Below, in pieces: positions 37,285 to 45,893 of a DNA stretch of 64,000 nt. This DNA comes from Fidelibacterota bacterium SCGC AAA160-B08. GTDB taxonomy: Bacteria; Fidelibacterota; Marinisomatia; Marinisomatales; Marinisomataceae. Position 1 is the first letter of the stretch; each line of letters starts with the position of its first letter. A program made the position numbers and the translations under genes. The notes under the pieces were generated by a model, which saw only the letters and a list, made by a program, of their open reading frames with translations, was not told where the DNA came from and did no database searches. Location: positions 1-64,000 of the forward strand of contig AQSD01000002.1 in the NCBI GenBank assembly GCA_000402755.1, read 5' to 3'.

Positions 37285-38259
37285 ATGAAAATAAATCTCA
37301 ATCAATTAAAAAAATCATTTGGCAATTCTAATATTCTTGTAATTGGAGATATTATGTTAGATAGGTATATATTTGGTAAATCTCAAAGATATTCACCTGA
37401 AGCCCCCGTACCGATTATTAATAGTTTCAAAAAATTAAATGTTTTGGGAGGCGCTTCTAATGTAGGGTTAAATATTAAATCTTTAGGTAATAATAAGGTA
37501 ACCTGTTGCGGGTTGATTGGCAGCGATCGAAGTGGAAAAGATCTATTAAAGCTATTATTGGACAATAATATTAATTCTGATGGAATATTTATAGATGATA
37601 AACATAGAACCACAACAAAGGAAAGAATTTATTCAAACGAACAACAGATTATAAGAATCGACAAAGAGAAGAAAAGTATTTCAAAGAAATCTACAAAATT
37701 AATTTTAAATTTTATTAGTAGCTCTATTAAGAATTATGATGTTATTATTATATCAGACTATAATAAGGGCGTTATTACATCTGAATTAGTTAAACAGTTA
37801 ATTGATATAAATAACAACACTCGATCAATACCAATTATTGTAGATCCAAAGAAAAAGAATTTAAGTGTATATAGTGGAGTAGATTTGATTACACCTAATT
37901 TGAAAGAGCTCGAAAATGCTAATGATAAAATTTATGAGAAAAATCAAGATATAATTAAAGCTAACAATGATGTAATTAAAAAAAATAATATTAAAAATAT
38001 AGTTACTACTTTAGGTAAAAAAGGAATGATAGTGACAGAAAATAATTCTAGTTATCATATTGAGGGTATAAAAGTAAATACGCCTGATGTTATAGGAGCC
38101 GGAGACACTGTTATTGCTACCATAGCTTTATGCTTAAGTTCTGGGATGAGTATTTTGGAGTCTTCAAATCTTGCAAATATTGTTGCAAGTATCTGTGTAT
38201 CTAAGATCGGTACATCCGTAGTAACTTTTGATGAATTGAAAAATAAAATAAAAATTTAA
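37285..38259 (+). CDS. PfkB-family heptose-7-phosphate kinase (HldE kinase domain)
   Basis: A ribokinase-fold kinase of 324 residues. The N-terminal VIGDIMLDRYIFGKSQRYSPEAPVP and GGASNVGLNIKSLG are diagnostic of the HldE/RfaE kinase domain, and NTPDVIGAGDTVIATIAL carries the catalytic Asp in GAGD. There is no C-terminal nucleotidyltransferase domain, so it is a stand-alone HldA-type D-glycero-beta-D-manno-heptose-7-phosphate 1-kinase. It follows legC by 12 bases. GmhA and an HddA-type kinase are elsewhere in the island, but GmhB and HldC are not seen. Confidence 0.85.
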   Translation: MKINLNQLKKSFGNSNILVIGDIMLDRYIFGKSQRYSPEAPVPIINSFKKLNVLGGASNVGLNIKSLGNNKVTCCGLIGSDRSGKDLLKLLLDNNINSDGIFIDDKHRTTTKERIYSNEQQIIRIDKEKKSISKKSTKLILNFISSSIKNYDVIIISDYNKGVITSELVKQLIDINNNTRSIPIIVDPKKKNLSVYSGVDLITPNLKELENANDKIYEKNQDIIKANNDVIKKNNIKNIVTTLGKKGMIVTENNSSYHIEGIKVNTPDVIGAGDTVIATIALCLSSGMSILESSNLANIVASICVSKIGTSVVTFDELKNKIKI

Positions 38260-38260
38260 A

Positions 38261-39931
38261 CTATCTAGTTTTATTTTTCTTGATATAGAATTTCCAATCC
38301 ATAACTTCAATCTTTGAATGCTGTCTTATTTCAAATGACTGAAATTCTTGATCAGGTAAAACTCTTTTTTCAGCACCATTAACTAATAAACCCATGGGCA
38401 TAATAAAATTAGCATTAACATTATTCCACTTATAATAAAAGCTAGAATCTGTTTGGTAATATTCTAGTTCAGGTTGATTTGGGGTATAAAAATATTGTTC
38501 TGAAAAATATGAATAATCAGTACCAGTTTTTTCTTTAACTTTATCAAAAAAGTCTTCTGTGCTAACATGACTTTTTGCATTTTCAACCATAAATTCTTTG
38601 AGTATTGCAAACCAAATAGGGTCATCATTTATAGCACTTCTCAAAGTATGCATTACCCAAGCACCTTTCATATAAGTGTCACCATTTAAAGCCCAATAAT
38701 TTTCATCTTCTGGACCGACAATAGAAATTTTATTTTGAATCCTCGATTTAATACTTTTTAAGTAATCAACACTTACTGCGTAGCTATTGAATTTATCTTC
38801 AAAGTATAATGCTTCAGAATAGACCTGTAATCCTTCATGAATCCAAATATGTGTTGGATCAATTGCAGTAACACTATTTCCAAACCATTCATGGCCGCTC
38901 TCATGTATAATGAGTGGATCAATTACTCCATACATAGCCCAACTATCACTTCTTACACCATTGTAGATACTAAATCCGTTGCCATAGGTTACAGCTGACT
39001 GATGTTCCATTCCTAAATATGGAGCTTCAATTAGTTTATACCCATCGTCCCACCACTGGTAGTCACCAAAATATTTTTCATAGAAACGAATCACTTCTTT
39101 TGACTGTGGAAAGTAGTTTTGTGCAATTTCTTTGTTGTAGTCTAAAACATAATGATTCATATAATGTGTTTTGTTTTCTTTTATGAATGTATCTTGAACA
39201 GCAACATAGTTTCCGATTTGAACAGAGATATTATAATTGTTAATCGGATTGCTAACAAACCACTCGTAAGTAGTTTTATTATCATCTTTTTCTACTACGC
39301 TTCTTAGTTGACCGTTAGCAACACTCATTAAACCGGATGGTACAGTGAAAGCCATTCTAACGCTATCAGGTTCTTCGGAAATATGATCTTTATTAGGCCA
39401 CCAAATTCTTGCACCTTCTCCTTCACAAGAAACCGCTACCCAATCTCTATCATTCTTGTCTTTAGACCATGTAAATCCTCCTGCCCAAGGTGGGTTATCA
39501 GCACTTTGAGGTATTCCATTATAATGAACTGTGAAATCAAATAGTGTATCTTTATCTATAGTTTGATTAAAGACTACCATAATAGCATCTTCTTCTCGAC
39601 TATATTCAATCGGGCTGTCTTTGTAAATAATTTTTTTAATATTTAAATTTTTAACTAGATCTACTTGTAAGGTATCAATATCATTAAGTGCCATCGCTTT
39701 AATAGTTACAAATCCATCGATTGATTTTTCTTCAATATTAAAGTCTATATTAATATCATAATAGGTTACATCGTATGAGCTGCGATATTCATTTAAAAAT
39801 CCCATTAAATAGTTATTACGCGTTAATTCAGGCGTATCTGTTTGAGATCCATGAGGTCTTAAATTAGCAACATTTGCATTGCAAGCAATAAACAATACAA
39901 TCAATATAAGTATACTAAATTTTTTTTTCAT
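38261..39931 (-). CDS. Membrane-anchored M1-family zinc aminopeptidase
   Basis: A lipoprotein of 556 residues; I start at ATG 39931, which gives MKKKFSILILIVLFIAC with the lipid-modified Cys17. The zinc motif HESGH (343-347) is followed 18 residues later by the third ligand Glu366 (HIWIHEGLQ), the M1 spacing. GMEHQSAV (about 307-314) stands in place of the family exopeptidase motif GAMEN, with the Glu conserved. An N-terminal beta-domain precedes it, and a short C-terminal domain ends the chain. It probably trims peptides in the periplasm or at the surface. One base separates its end from the hldE-like gene's. Confidence 0.9.
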   Translation of the reverse strand: MKKKFSILILIVLFIACNANVANLRPHGSQTDTPELTRNNYLMGFLNEYRSSYDVTYYDINIDFNIEEKSIDGFVTIKAMALNDIDTLQVDLVKNLNIKKIIYKDSPIEYSREEDAIMVVFNQTIDKDTLFDFTVHYNGIPQSADNPPWAGGFTWSKDKNDRDWVAVSCEGEGARIWWPNKDHISEEPDSVRMAFTVPSGLMSVANGQLRSVVEKDDNKTTYEWFVSNPINNYNISVQIGNYVAVQDTFIKENKTHYMNHYVLDYNKEIAQNYFPQSKEVIRFYEKYFGDYQWWDDGYKLIEAPYLGMEHQSAVTYGNGFSIYNGVRSDSWAMYGVIDPLIIHESGHEWFGNSVTAIDPTHIWIHEGLQVYSEALYFEDKFNSYAVSVDYLKSIKSRIQNKISIVGPEDENYWALNGDTYMKGAWVMHTLRSAINDDPIWFAILKEFMVENAKSHVSTEDFFDKVKEKTGTDYSYFSEQYFYTPNQPELEYYQTDSSFYYKWNNVNANFIMPMGLLVNGAEKRVLPDQEFQSFEIRQHSKIEVMDWKFYIKKNKTR

Positions 39932-40112
39932 AATAAGTGGTTGATTGAAACATGTTTTTAGCAAAAATGATATAGTACAATAGAATACAAAATAAAAACC
40001 ACAGAACTATAGCGAATGCTTCCTTAATTACAAATAGTATATAAACGATAGCAAAATATACTATCCATTTTACCCAATTAGGTTGGTTCCATAGCTTTAA
40101 TAATAAATTCAT
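39915..40112 (-). CDS. Small two-helix membrane protein, function unknown
   Basis: I do not recognise it. Sixty-five residues: a short Trp-rich start (LLKLWNQPNWVKWIVY), two closely spaced hydrophobic segments (about 17-28 and 32-50) and a polar tail. Its ATG overlaps the sulfotransferase-like stop as ATGA (40112-40109), and its 3' end overlaps the M1 peptidase start by 17 bases. Tight overlap on both sides suggests a real, translationally coupled gene. No catalytic motif is visible. Confidence 0.6.
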   Translation of the reverse strand: MNLLLKLWNQPNWVKWIVYFAIVYILFVIKEAFAIVLWFLFCILLYYIIFAKNMFQSTTYYEKKI

Positions 40113-40828
40113 CGTTCTGCAAAATAATACAATTTGTTATAATAATCTAATGCTTCATCATAAATTGATTGATATTTTTGATCTAAACCCCTTTGATTTG
40201 CTGAAAATTTCTGAAAATGAGTTGTGGTAATTACACTGTCATACCAATGCTTCCACCAAATACCATCTTGAGAGTGATACCCTTTCTCCCACTTTAACAT
40301 AGAGATATCAAATTCTAAATCAATACTTCTACACCACTGCGATAATATTTTTTTAGGATTACTTAGTAAGATATTTGAATCAATAACAACAAATTTTTTA
40401 TCGATACTATCTAAATATTTCATGATTTTATATTGCTGAGGATATCCAAGCTCATCTACATGATTTAGAGTATTTTTCTTTATATAAGAGCTTATTACAT
40501 CTTTAGGATGACGAATTAGAAAACAGTTTTCAAAATTTTTAATCCAACTAATATTGCTTAAATCAATTAAGTGATGCGCCATATGTTTTTGATACCAATA
40601 TTCTTTACCATTAGGAACTTCAGAGGTAAGGTTTAAAATTATATCTTCATACCTAGTAGGGTAATGTTCAATAATTTCTTTGTACATTGGATGTTTTAAT
40701 TGCTGCTCTTTTAGGTAATAAGCATAAAAAGGTTCATCAGAAACAAATGAATCATTTCTAGATGACCAAGACCTCATTAGTGCAGTAGATATATTTCTTG
40801 GTCCTGACCAACAAGCTATTCTTAGCAT
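40109..40828 (-). CDS. Sulfotransferase-like P-loop protein
   Basis: The 239-residue protein starts MLRIACWSGPRNISTALMRSW, a 5'-phosphosulfate-binding-type loop, and has IRHPKDVISSY (about 127-137), like the 3'-phosphate-binding motif of sulfotransferases. Databases often name this family aminotransferase-like because related proteins are fused to a class IV aminotransferase. Here an aminotransferase IV gene lies at the other end of the same minus-strand operon. It may sulfate the sugar built by the surrounding enzymes, but that is inference and PAPS binding has not been shown. Confidence 0.78.
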   Translation of the reverse strand: MLRIACWSGPRNISTALMRSWSSRNDSFVSDEPFYAYYLKEQQLKHPMYKEIIEHYPTRYEDIILNLTSEVPNGKEYWYQKHMAHHLIDLSNISWIKNFENCFLIRHPKDVISSYIKKNTLNHVDELGYPQQYKIMKYLDSIDKKFVVIDSNILLSNPKKILSQWCRSIDLEFDISMLKWEKGYHSQDGIWWKHWYDSVITTTHFQKFSANQRGLDQKYQSIYDEALDYYNKLYYFAER

Positions 40829-40840
40829 ATGAACCTTACT

Positions 40841-41641
40841 TTAAAGACTCCAGCCGCCATCAACAATAAGATTTTGGCCAGTGATATATGACGACAAGTC
40901 AGATGAAAAAAAGTGTATAGCACCCTTTAAATCTTCTCTATTCGCCATCCTGTTTAATGGAGTAAATGCTTTATATTTGTTAATAAATTTTTTATCATGA
41001 TTATTTTCAATACCTCCAGGACTAATGCAGTTCACTCTTATTTGAGGAGAAAGAATACTGGCGAGATATTTTGTAAGTTGGATCACTCCACCTTTACTTG
41101 CACTGTATGCAGCGGGAGTAAGATAGTTTGAATCTTCGTACATTGAAAGTTTTTGTCCTGAAAAACCATATATACTACCAATATTAATGATCGATGGTGT
41201 GTTTGATTTTTCCATTAGGTTTTGACACTGCTGTATTAAATAGAAAACACTAGTCAAGTTTATACTTAAAGCTTTTTCAAAAGTGCTATATTCTTGTAAG
41301 TCAAATTTGGTAGTCCAACCTTTAATATCTGAAGTTCCTACTAATGATGCGCAGTTAATTAAGATATCTAGAGAGTCAAAATGCAAGACAGCAAAATCAA
41401 CTACTTTATCAATAGACTCTTTCTTCGAAAGATCGCATGATATAAAAAAGTGTTGATTGTCAAATTTACTATTCAATTTTTTTACACAATTTTCTGCTGC
41501 ACTTATATTATTGTCAACGATAATTACTCTTACACCACACTCAGCAAGCGTTTCACATATTGTATAGCCCAAGTATCCAGCACCCCCTGTAACTAGGGCA
41601 GTTCGGTTACTTATATCACCTAATTGTTTTATAGATTTCAT
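40841..41641 (-). CDS. SDR oxidoreductase, PtmA-like
   Basis: A classical short-chain dehydrogenase of 266 residues. TGGAGYLGYTICETLAE is the NAD(P) motif, NIGSIYGFSG and PAAYSASKGGVIQLTKYLA hold the catalytic Ser, Tyr and Lys, and SPGGI and TGQNLIVDGGWSL close the fold. It resembles PtmA of the Campylobacter flagellin-glycan cluster. Its four-base overlap with the CMP-sugar synthase gene, then a Gfo/Idh gene next to that, gives the same A-B-F gene set as the ptm locus. The exact reaction is unsettled. Confidence 0.83.
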   Translation of the reverse strand: MKSIKQLGDISNRTALVTGGAGYLGYTICETLAECGVRVIIVDNNISAAENCVKKLNSKFDNQHFFISCDLSKKESIDKVVDFAVLHFDSLDILINCASLVGTSDIKGWTTKFDLQEYSTFEKALSINLTSVFYLIQQCQNLMEKSNTPSIINIGSIYGFSGQKLSMYEDSNYLTPAAYSASKGGVIQLTKYLASILSPQIRVNCISPGGIENNHDKKFINKYKAFTPLNRMANREDLKGAIHFFSSDLSSYITGQNLIVDGGWSL

Positions 41642-42348
41642 TTTTTATTTTTTTCCTTCAAAAATTTAGCAAATTGAAAATCAATTATATTGTCAATATC
41701 AAGTGCTCTATCATCTGGAATTACAACACTCTTAACTTTACCTTGTAAAATTCCATTTGAATTCAAAATATATCTAGTATCAGCAACATAAGCCACTGTT
41801 GTCATATCAAATACTTTTGGTGCATCTTGCCTTCTAAAGAAAGACCTTTCACTTCCCGGTATAACAATTTCAGAGAATCCTAAGCTATTATTTTTTACCA
41901 TATTAAAGTATGGATTATTTTTTGCTTCTTTAACTGTAATAACAATATCACAATCTTGATTATTAAACTCTTTAATACAGTTTTCGATATCTTCAGTAGA
42001 TCTAAATGGAGCTGTTGGTGGCAAACTTATAAATACGTCAATATTTTTTTTATAATACTGTTCGTATAATTTTATGCCATGTTTCCATGCATCTAGCTCA
42101 TTACTATTATCTTGAGCTAATTCTTTAGGACGTATAAATGGAACCTCAGCACCAAATTTTAAAGCTATGTCTGCAATTTTTTGGCTATCAGTAGACACAA
42201 TAACATGATCAATTGACGGAGAATCAAGCCCCGCTTTAATTGAATGAGCAATTAAAGGTATATTATCAAGTATTTGAATATTTTTATTGGGAATACCTTT
42301 TGATCCCTTACGAGCAAAAATAAAACATACAATATTTTTTTTATTCAC
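41638..42348 (-). CDS. CMP-nonulosonate cytidylyltransferase (NeuA/LegF/PtmB type)
   Basis: Activates a sialic-acid-like sugar to its CMP form. The N-terminal IFARKGSKGIPNKNIQILDN motif binds CTP, then VSTDSQKIADIA, SLPPTAPFRSTEDIENCI and IPDDRALDIDNIIDFQFA with metal-binding acids. 236 residues, single cytidylyltransferase domain without a C-terminal hydrolase. With LegI- and LegG-like genes in the same island the probable substrate is legionaminic acid. It overlaps neighbours at both ends (four bases with the SDR, eight with the Gfo/Idh gene). Confidence 0.88.
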   Translation of the reverse strand: MNKKNIVCFIFARKGSKGIPNKNIQILDNIPLIAHSIKAGLDSPSIDHVIVSTDSQKIADIALKFGAEVPFIRPKELAQDNSNELDAWKHGIKLYEQYYKKNIDVFISLPPTAPFRSTEDIENCIKEFNNQDCDIVITVKEAKNNPYFNMVKNNSLGFSEIVIPGSERSFFRRQDAPKVFDMTTVAYVADTRYILNSNGILQGKVKSVVIPDDRALDIDNIIDFQFAKFLKEKNKK

Positions 42349-43333
42349 ATAGAACTCGTTTTCTCAATTTGGAAGAATTTTGAATATCATTAATAAGTTT
42401 CAATGTTTTTGCACCATCCTCAAGTGAAACCGGTACGATTTTATCATTTTGAATGCAATCCATAAATACTTTTATTTCATTAAGATAAGTCTGATTATTA
42501 TCTAACTGTCCTTGATAATTTAATATGTTTTCTTCATTTTGATAAACATTGATAGAATTAGTTATTAGATCTAAATATAAAACCGCATCTTCAAAGATAA
42601 TTTTACAATTACGAGACTTTTTATGCTGCAAAAAATCCAAATGTACTCTACATGGAAAAGATCTATTATCAGAAAAAATTTCAAAATCTGCGAGAACCAA
42701 ATCTTCCACATCTATATCTAACTGACTAACTTTTTGGACAGTAGCAGAAACCGAATAAGGCTTTCCAAAAAGCCAATGTAAATAATCTAATTCATGACTT
42801 AATTCCAATAATGCTCCTCCTCCAAGTAATTTTTGCGATGAAACAGTAGCTTTATAGTCATTTTTAGGTCTCCAGTTTGGAAGGTATTGTCCAACTTCTA
42901 TAGAACTACATAATATTTTACCATATCTTTCGCTTTTTAATATCTCTTTAGCTCTTATAAGAGAATCATTATATCTAAGATTATATCCAACCGTTGCTTT
43001 GATTTTTTGTTTATTAATCATAATTAAGTTATCATCAAGATTTTCTAATGAATTACTAAGAGGCTTTTCAAAAAATAAGTGAATATTATGTTTTATAAGT
43101 TTTTTTGCTGATTCAAAATGAAAGCTTGATGGATTGCAGATAAAAGCAACTTGAGGGCGTAAAGATAAGGCTTCATCATATGTAAATACCTGCTTTGCCC
43201 CATTAATTTTATTTGAATTTTTCTTTGATCTCAGTATTATGATTTCGCGGTTTGGAAACAAAAATTTTAAATTAGAAAAATGTCTTTTCCCGATACTGCC
43301 AAAACCAACAATTAAAATTTTCTTAACTTTCAT
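42341..43333 (-). CDS. Gfo/Idh/MocA-family oxidoreductase, PtmF-like
   Basis: The 330-residue enzyme has an N-terminal Rossmann fold (ILIVGFGSIGKRHFSNLKFLFP), FICNPSSFHFESA, and FFEKPLSNSLEN with the conserved Glu-Lys-Pro of the family, followed by the C-terminal beta-sheet domain. GGGALLELSHELDYLHWLFG carries the catalytic His region. The substrate is a sugar or sugar nucleotide. Its position beside PtmA- and PtmB-like genes suggests it is a PtmF counterpart in nonulosonate supply. Overlaps the acyltransferase gene by four bases. Confidence 0.82.
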   Translation of the reverse strand: MKVKKILIVGFGSIGKRHFSNLKFLFPNREIIILRSKKNSNKINGAKQVFTYDEALSLRPQVAFICNPSSFHFESAKKLIKHNIHLFFEKPLSNSLENLDDNLIMINKQKIKATVGYNLRYNDSLIRAKEILKSERYGKILCSSIEVGQYLPNWRPKNDYKATVSSQKLLGGGALLELSHELDYLHWLFGKPYSVSATVQKVSQLDIDVEDLVLADFEIFSDNRSFPCRVHLDFLQHKKSRNCKIIFEDAVLYLDLITNSINVYQNEENILNYQGQLDNNQTYLNEIKVFMDCIQNDKIVPVSLEDGAKTLKLINDIQNSSKLRKRVLCE

Positions 43334-44373
43334 TTTACAAACTTAGTACTTAAGTAATTTCTCAAGTAAATATATCTAGATTCAAAACAAATATAAAAAA
43401 TATAGGCAAACAGATTACATAAAAAGAAAATTAAAAGGCATTCAATCATCCCATCAATTTTTATTAAAGGTTTAGCAAGAACTATAATAGAGTAATGTAT
43501 CAGATAAAGTGAATAGCTATAGCTTGAAAGCGTATTGATTAAAATTTTAATCTTATCGCCTATCAAAAAATTTTTTACACTTTCAAAACTAGAAAAATAA
43601 ATCAATATCAGTGAAATAACCACTGAAGGTTCATAAAAATAAATTATATTTTTATTAAAAATAATAAATATTAAGTATGTCAAAGGAACAAAAAGAAATA
43701 GTTTATTTTTGAAAATTTTTGCTTTTAGAAGTACAATTCCTGATGCTATGAACCAAGCATTTACTATGAAGTATCTAATATGATCAAGATCAAATATGCT
43801 TTGTAAGAGAGAGACAATTATGCCAGCAGTTATTAGGCTTATTCCGACAAATTTTTTATTCTTAAAAATTAGAAAAATAAATCCTATAAAAATATAGATC
43901 CACCACTCAAGAGCAACAGACCATAATGGCCTCATCGATCCAAACGGTTCAATTATTTCTCCAATTCTTATAGGGTTTGGCAAGCCTCCAATATTAACAA
44001 TACTTACAAAAAATGCTTTCAAGTTTAAATTTTCAAGCCCTAAAAGACTTTCATTGGGACTAATAAAGATAACATTGCATACGTCTATTATAACGCAAAG
44101 AAAAATTGCAGGAATTAAACCTGCGTATATTCTAGAAAACCTATCAATAAAGAATTTTTTAAAATTAAATACATCATTTTGAATTACTCTTAAAGCACTA
44201 AGAGTTACTAGGTGTCCTGAAAGTATAAAAAAAATAACAACTCCAAAATTTTGTATAAATATACTCTGACCTGAAAAATAAAAGCCGTATAAATGTCCAA
44301 TAAGAACTAATTGCGCTGAAACTCCCCTTATAAGATTAATAAAAGTAGATTGGCTGTTATTTATTTTTTGCAT
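43330..44373 (-). CDS. Acyltransferase-3 family membrane O-acyltransferase
   Basis: A 347-residue integral membrane protein with about ten helices. The start FINLIRGVSAQLVLIGHLYGF carries the conserved Arg and His of the acyltransferase-3 (OafA/YrhL) family, and FIDRFSRIYAGLIPAIFL the second Arg-rich helix. Such proteins transfer acetyl or other acyl groups onto sugars of O-antigens or capsules at the inner membrane. It begins inside the end of the class IV aminotransferase gene (17-base overlap), so it is in that operon. Confidence 0.87.
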   Translation of the reverse strand: MQKINNSQSTFINLIRGVSAQLVLIGHLYGFYFSGQSIFIQNFGVVIFFILSGHLVTLSALRVIQNDVFNFKKFFIDRFSRIYAGLIPAIFLCVIIDVCNVIFISPNESLLGLENLNLKAFFVSIVNIGGLPNPIRIGEIIEPFGSMRPLWSVALEWWIYIFIGFIFLIFKNKKFVGISLITAGIIVSLLQSIFDLDHIRYFIVNAWFIASGIVLLKAKIFKNKLFLFVPLTYLIFIIFNKNIIYFYEPSVVISLILIYFSSFESVKNFLIGDKIKILINTLSSYSYSLYLIHYSIIVLAKPLIKIDGMIECLLIFFLCNLFAYIFYICFESRYIYLRNYLSTKFVK

Positions 44374-45280
44374 CTAGACTACAATATGATTGGATTTTTT
44401 TAAAATATAAAGATTTAATTTTATTTGTCAATGAGGAGAGATTAGTAGATTTCAGCTCTTTATTTTCAAGTCTTGAAACAGGTATTACACCTGCAAAAGT
44501 TCCAGTTACAAACGCCTCATCACAATTTTTAATATCATCATATTTAAAATCTTTCTGCTGACAGAGTATTCTATTGTTTTCACATATACTTATAACTTTT
44601 CCCCGAGTAATTCCATTTAAACAAAAAATTCCTGTGGATGTAATTATTCTTTCATTTTTAATAAAAAATAAATTTGTTGAGTTACATGTACTAATATTAC
44701 CATTCATATCATTCATAATACCTTCATCATAGCCAAGCTTATTTGCCTCTATGCTCGCTAAAATACAATTAAGCTTGCTTAAAGTGTTGTAATGAGGACT
44801 TAGTATACTTTCATTCGGCCTAATATTAGGGACTCTGCCAATACTAACACCTTTAGTATAGGTACTTGGATCTGTTTCTTTGTATTCAGGAATAATAACC
44901 AGGTTAATTGGACCAACATTTGCATTAGGATTTTGATATGGTGTAATTTTATCTCCCCTAGATATAACTAAACGAATATGTACATGATCATTCATATTAT
45001 TTTTATCTAGTACCTTATTTATTTCATCAAGAATTTCTTGTTTTGAGTAGGGAATATGCAATGAAATACCTTCCGCACTTGCGTACAACCTATCCAGATG
45101 ATCTTCAATAAAAACTAGCTTTGACTCATGAAGTCGAATGCCTTCCCAAACACCATCTCCTAATAAAAATCCACTATCAAAAACAGAGATTTTAGCCTTA
45201 TCTCTATGAAGTAATTCCCCGTTGATATTAATAAAAATATCTTCATTTTTTGAATTTGATATATATGAATGACTGCTCAT
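44357..45280 (-). CDS. Class IV PLP aminotransferase (branched-chain/D-amino-acid type)
   Basis: Starts at ATG 45280; a GTG at 45292 lies inside the tRNA and is rejected. The 307-residue protein has FININGELLHRDKAKISVFDSGFLLGDGVWEGIR as N-terminal segment, HYNTLSKLNCILASIEANKLGYDEGIM with the PLP Lys in LSKLN, STCNSTNLFFI, and TRGKVISICENN. This is the fold-type IV layout shared by IlvE, Dat and PabC. The ATG begins only three bases after the tRNA 3' end, with no room for a Shine-Dalgarno. The amine product is unknown; the operon context points to a modified sugar or its side-group. Confidence 0.88.
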   Translation of the reverse strand: MSSHSYISNSKNEDIFININGELLHRDKAKISVFDSGFLLGDGVWEGIRLHESKLVFIEDHLDRLYASAEGISLHIPYSKQEILDEINKVLDKNNMNDHVHIRLVISRGDKITPYQNPNANVGPINLVIIPEYKETDPSTYTKGVSIGRVPNIRPNESILSPHYNTLSKLNCILASIEANKLGYDEGIMNDMNGNISTCNSTNLFFIKNERIITSTGIFCLNGITRGKVISICENNRILCQQKDFKYDDIKNCDEAFVTGTFAGVIPVSRLENKELKSTNLSSLTNKIKSLYFKKIQSYCSLDAKNK

Positions 45281-45283
45281 TTG

Positions 45284-45357
45284 TGGGCCCACAGGGACTT
45301 GAACCCCGAACCTGCGGATTATGAGTCCGTTGCTCTAACCAATTGAGCTATGGGCCC
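45284..45357 (-). tRNA. tRNA with CAU anticodon, probably tRNA-Ile2
   Basis: A 74-base tRNA on the minus strand: acceptor GGGCCCA pairs with TGGGCCC, D-arm GCTC..GAGC, anticodon loop CTCATAA (CAU), T-arm with loop TTCAAGT, and a discriminator A. CCA is not encoded. The anticodon stem has one A-C mismatch at its top pair. ACTCATAAT around the anticodon is more like tRNA-Ile2 (lysidine at C34, reads AUA) than elongator Met, so I favour Ile2, though Met is possible. It sits between divergent genes inside the polysaccharide island, on the strand of the aminotransferase it precedes. Confidence 0.92.
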
Positions 45358-45377
45358 TATACATTTTTAATTTACGC

Positions 45378-45415
45378 GAAAATACTTTGAAGTCCTAAAT
45401 AACCCAAGTATTTTC
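45378..45415. repeat. Perfect 10-base inverted repeat in the tRNA/cysC-like divergent gap
   Basis: GAAAATACTT (45378-45387) and its exact reverse complement AAGTATTTTC (45406-45415) flank an 18-base spacer. It lies upstream of both the minus-strand tRNA and the plus-strand APS-kinase-like gene, so it could be an operator or a promoter-linked hairpin. No terminator-type T run follows. Confidence 0.5.
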
Positions 45416-45434
45416 CAATGAATCATTATAATAA

Positions 45435-45893
45435 ATGAAAACAACAAAAAAAATCATTTGGTTTACAGGTCAGCCTGGTAGCGGAAAAACTACTCTATCA
45501 AATGCTCTTCAGGAAAGGCTTAAAAATACACACCCTACAATTGCTGTAGTTTCAGTTGATGGAGACGATTTAAGAGATATATTTGTAAACAAAGACTACT
45601 CTGAAAATGGAAGAAGACTAAATATTCAGACTGCAATAAATATAACAAAATTTTTACAGAGCAAAGGCAGTCTTGTAATAGCTTCTTTGGTATCTCCATA
45701 TAAAGATTTAAGGGAAGATCTTAAAAAAGAAAGAGACACGTTAGAAATTTTTTTATATACCGACGAAAAAAGAGGTAAAGAAAATTTCTTTGTGAATAAC
45801 TATGAAGTACCATTACAAAATTTTTTAAAGTTAAATACTGGCAAATTAAATATAGAGGAATGTGTTGATGAAATACTCGCTTTTTATTGGTAG
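45435..45893 (+). CDS. Adenylylsulfate (APS) kinase-like protein
   Basis: A compact P-loop kinase of 152 residues. GQPGSGKTTLSNAL is Walker A, VSVDGDDLRDIF matches the DGD-x-R substrate loop of CysC, and YSENGRRLNIQTAINITKFL and IASLVSPYKDLREDL are also CysC-like. Authentic CysC proteins are near 200 residues, so some lid elements are shortened, and a role on another phosphate-bearing substrate is possible. It partners the small nucleotidyltransferase gene that starts inside its 3' end. A possible TATAAT lies right before the ATG. Confidence 0.8.
   Translation: MKTTKKIIWFTGQPGSGKTTLSNALQERLKNTHPTIAVVSVDGDDLRDIFVNKDYSENGRRLNIQTAINITKFLQSKGSLVIASLVSPYKDLREDLKKERDTLEIFLYTDEKRGKENFFVNNYEVPLQNFLKLNTGKLNIEECVDEILAFYW

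Noticed and set aside
38230..38290. Terminator between the heptose kinase and the M1 peptidase
   Set aside because: Complementary A and T runs (AAAATAAAA/TTTTATTTT) are present but there is no GC stem, so too weak to call.
45281..45292. GTG start for the class IV aminotransferase
   Set aside because: It lies inside the tRNA; the ATG at 45280 is the natural start and the tRNA fold is convincing.
45284..45357. tRNA as attachment site of an integrated element
   Set aside because: No integrase gene and no repeat of the tRNA 3' end seen nearby; the island genes run on both sides.
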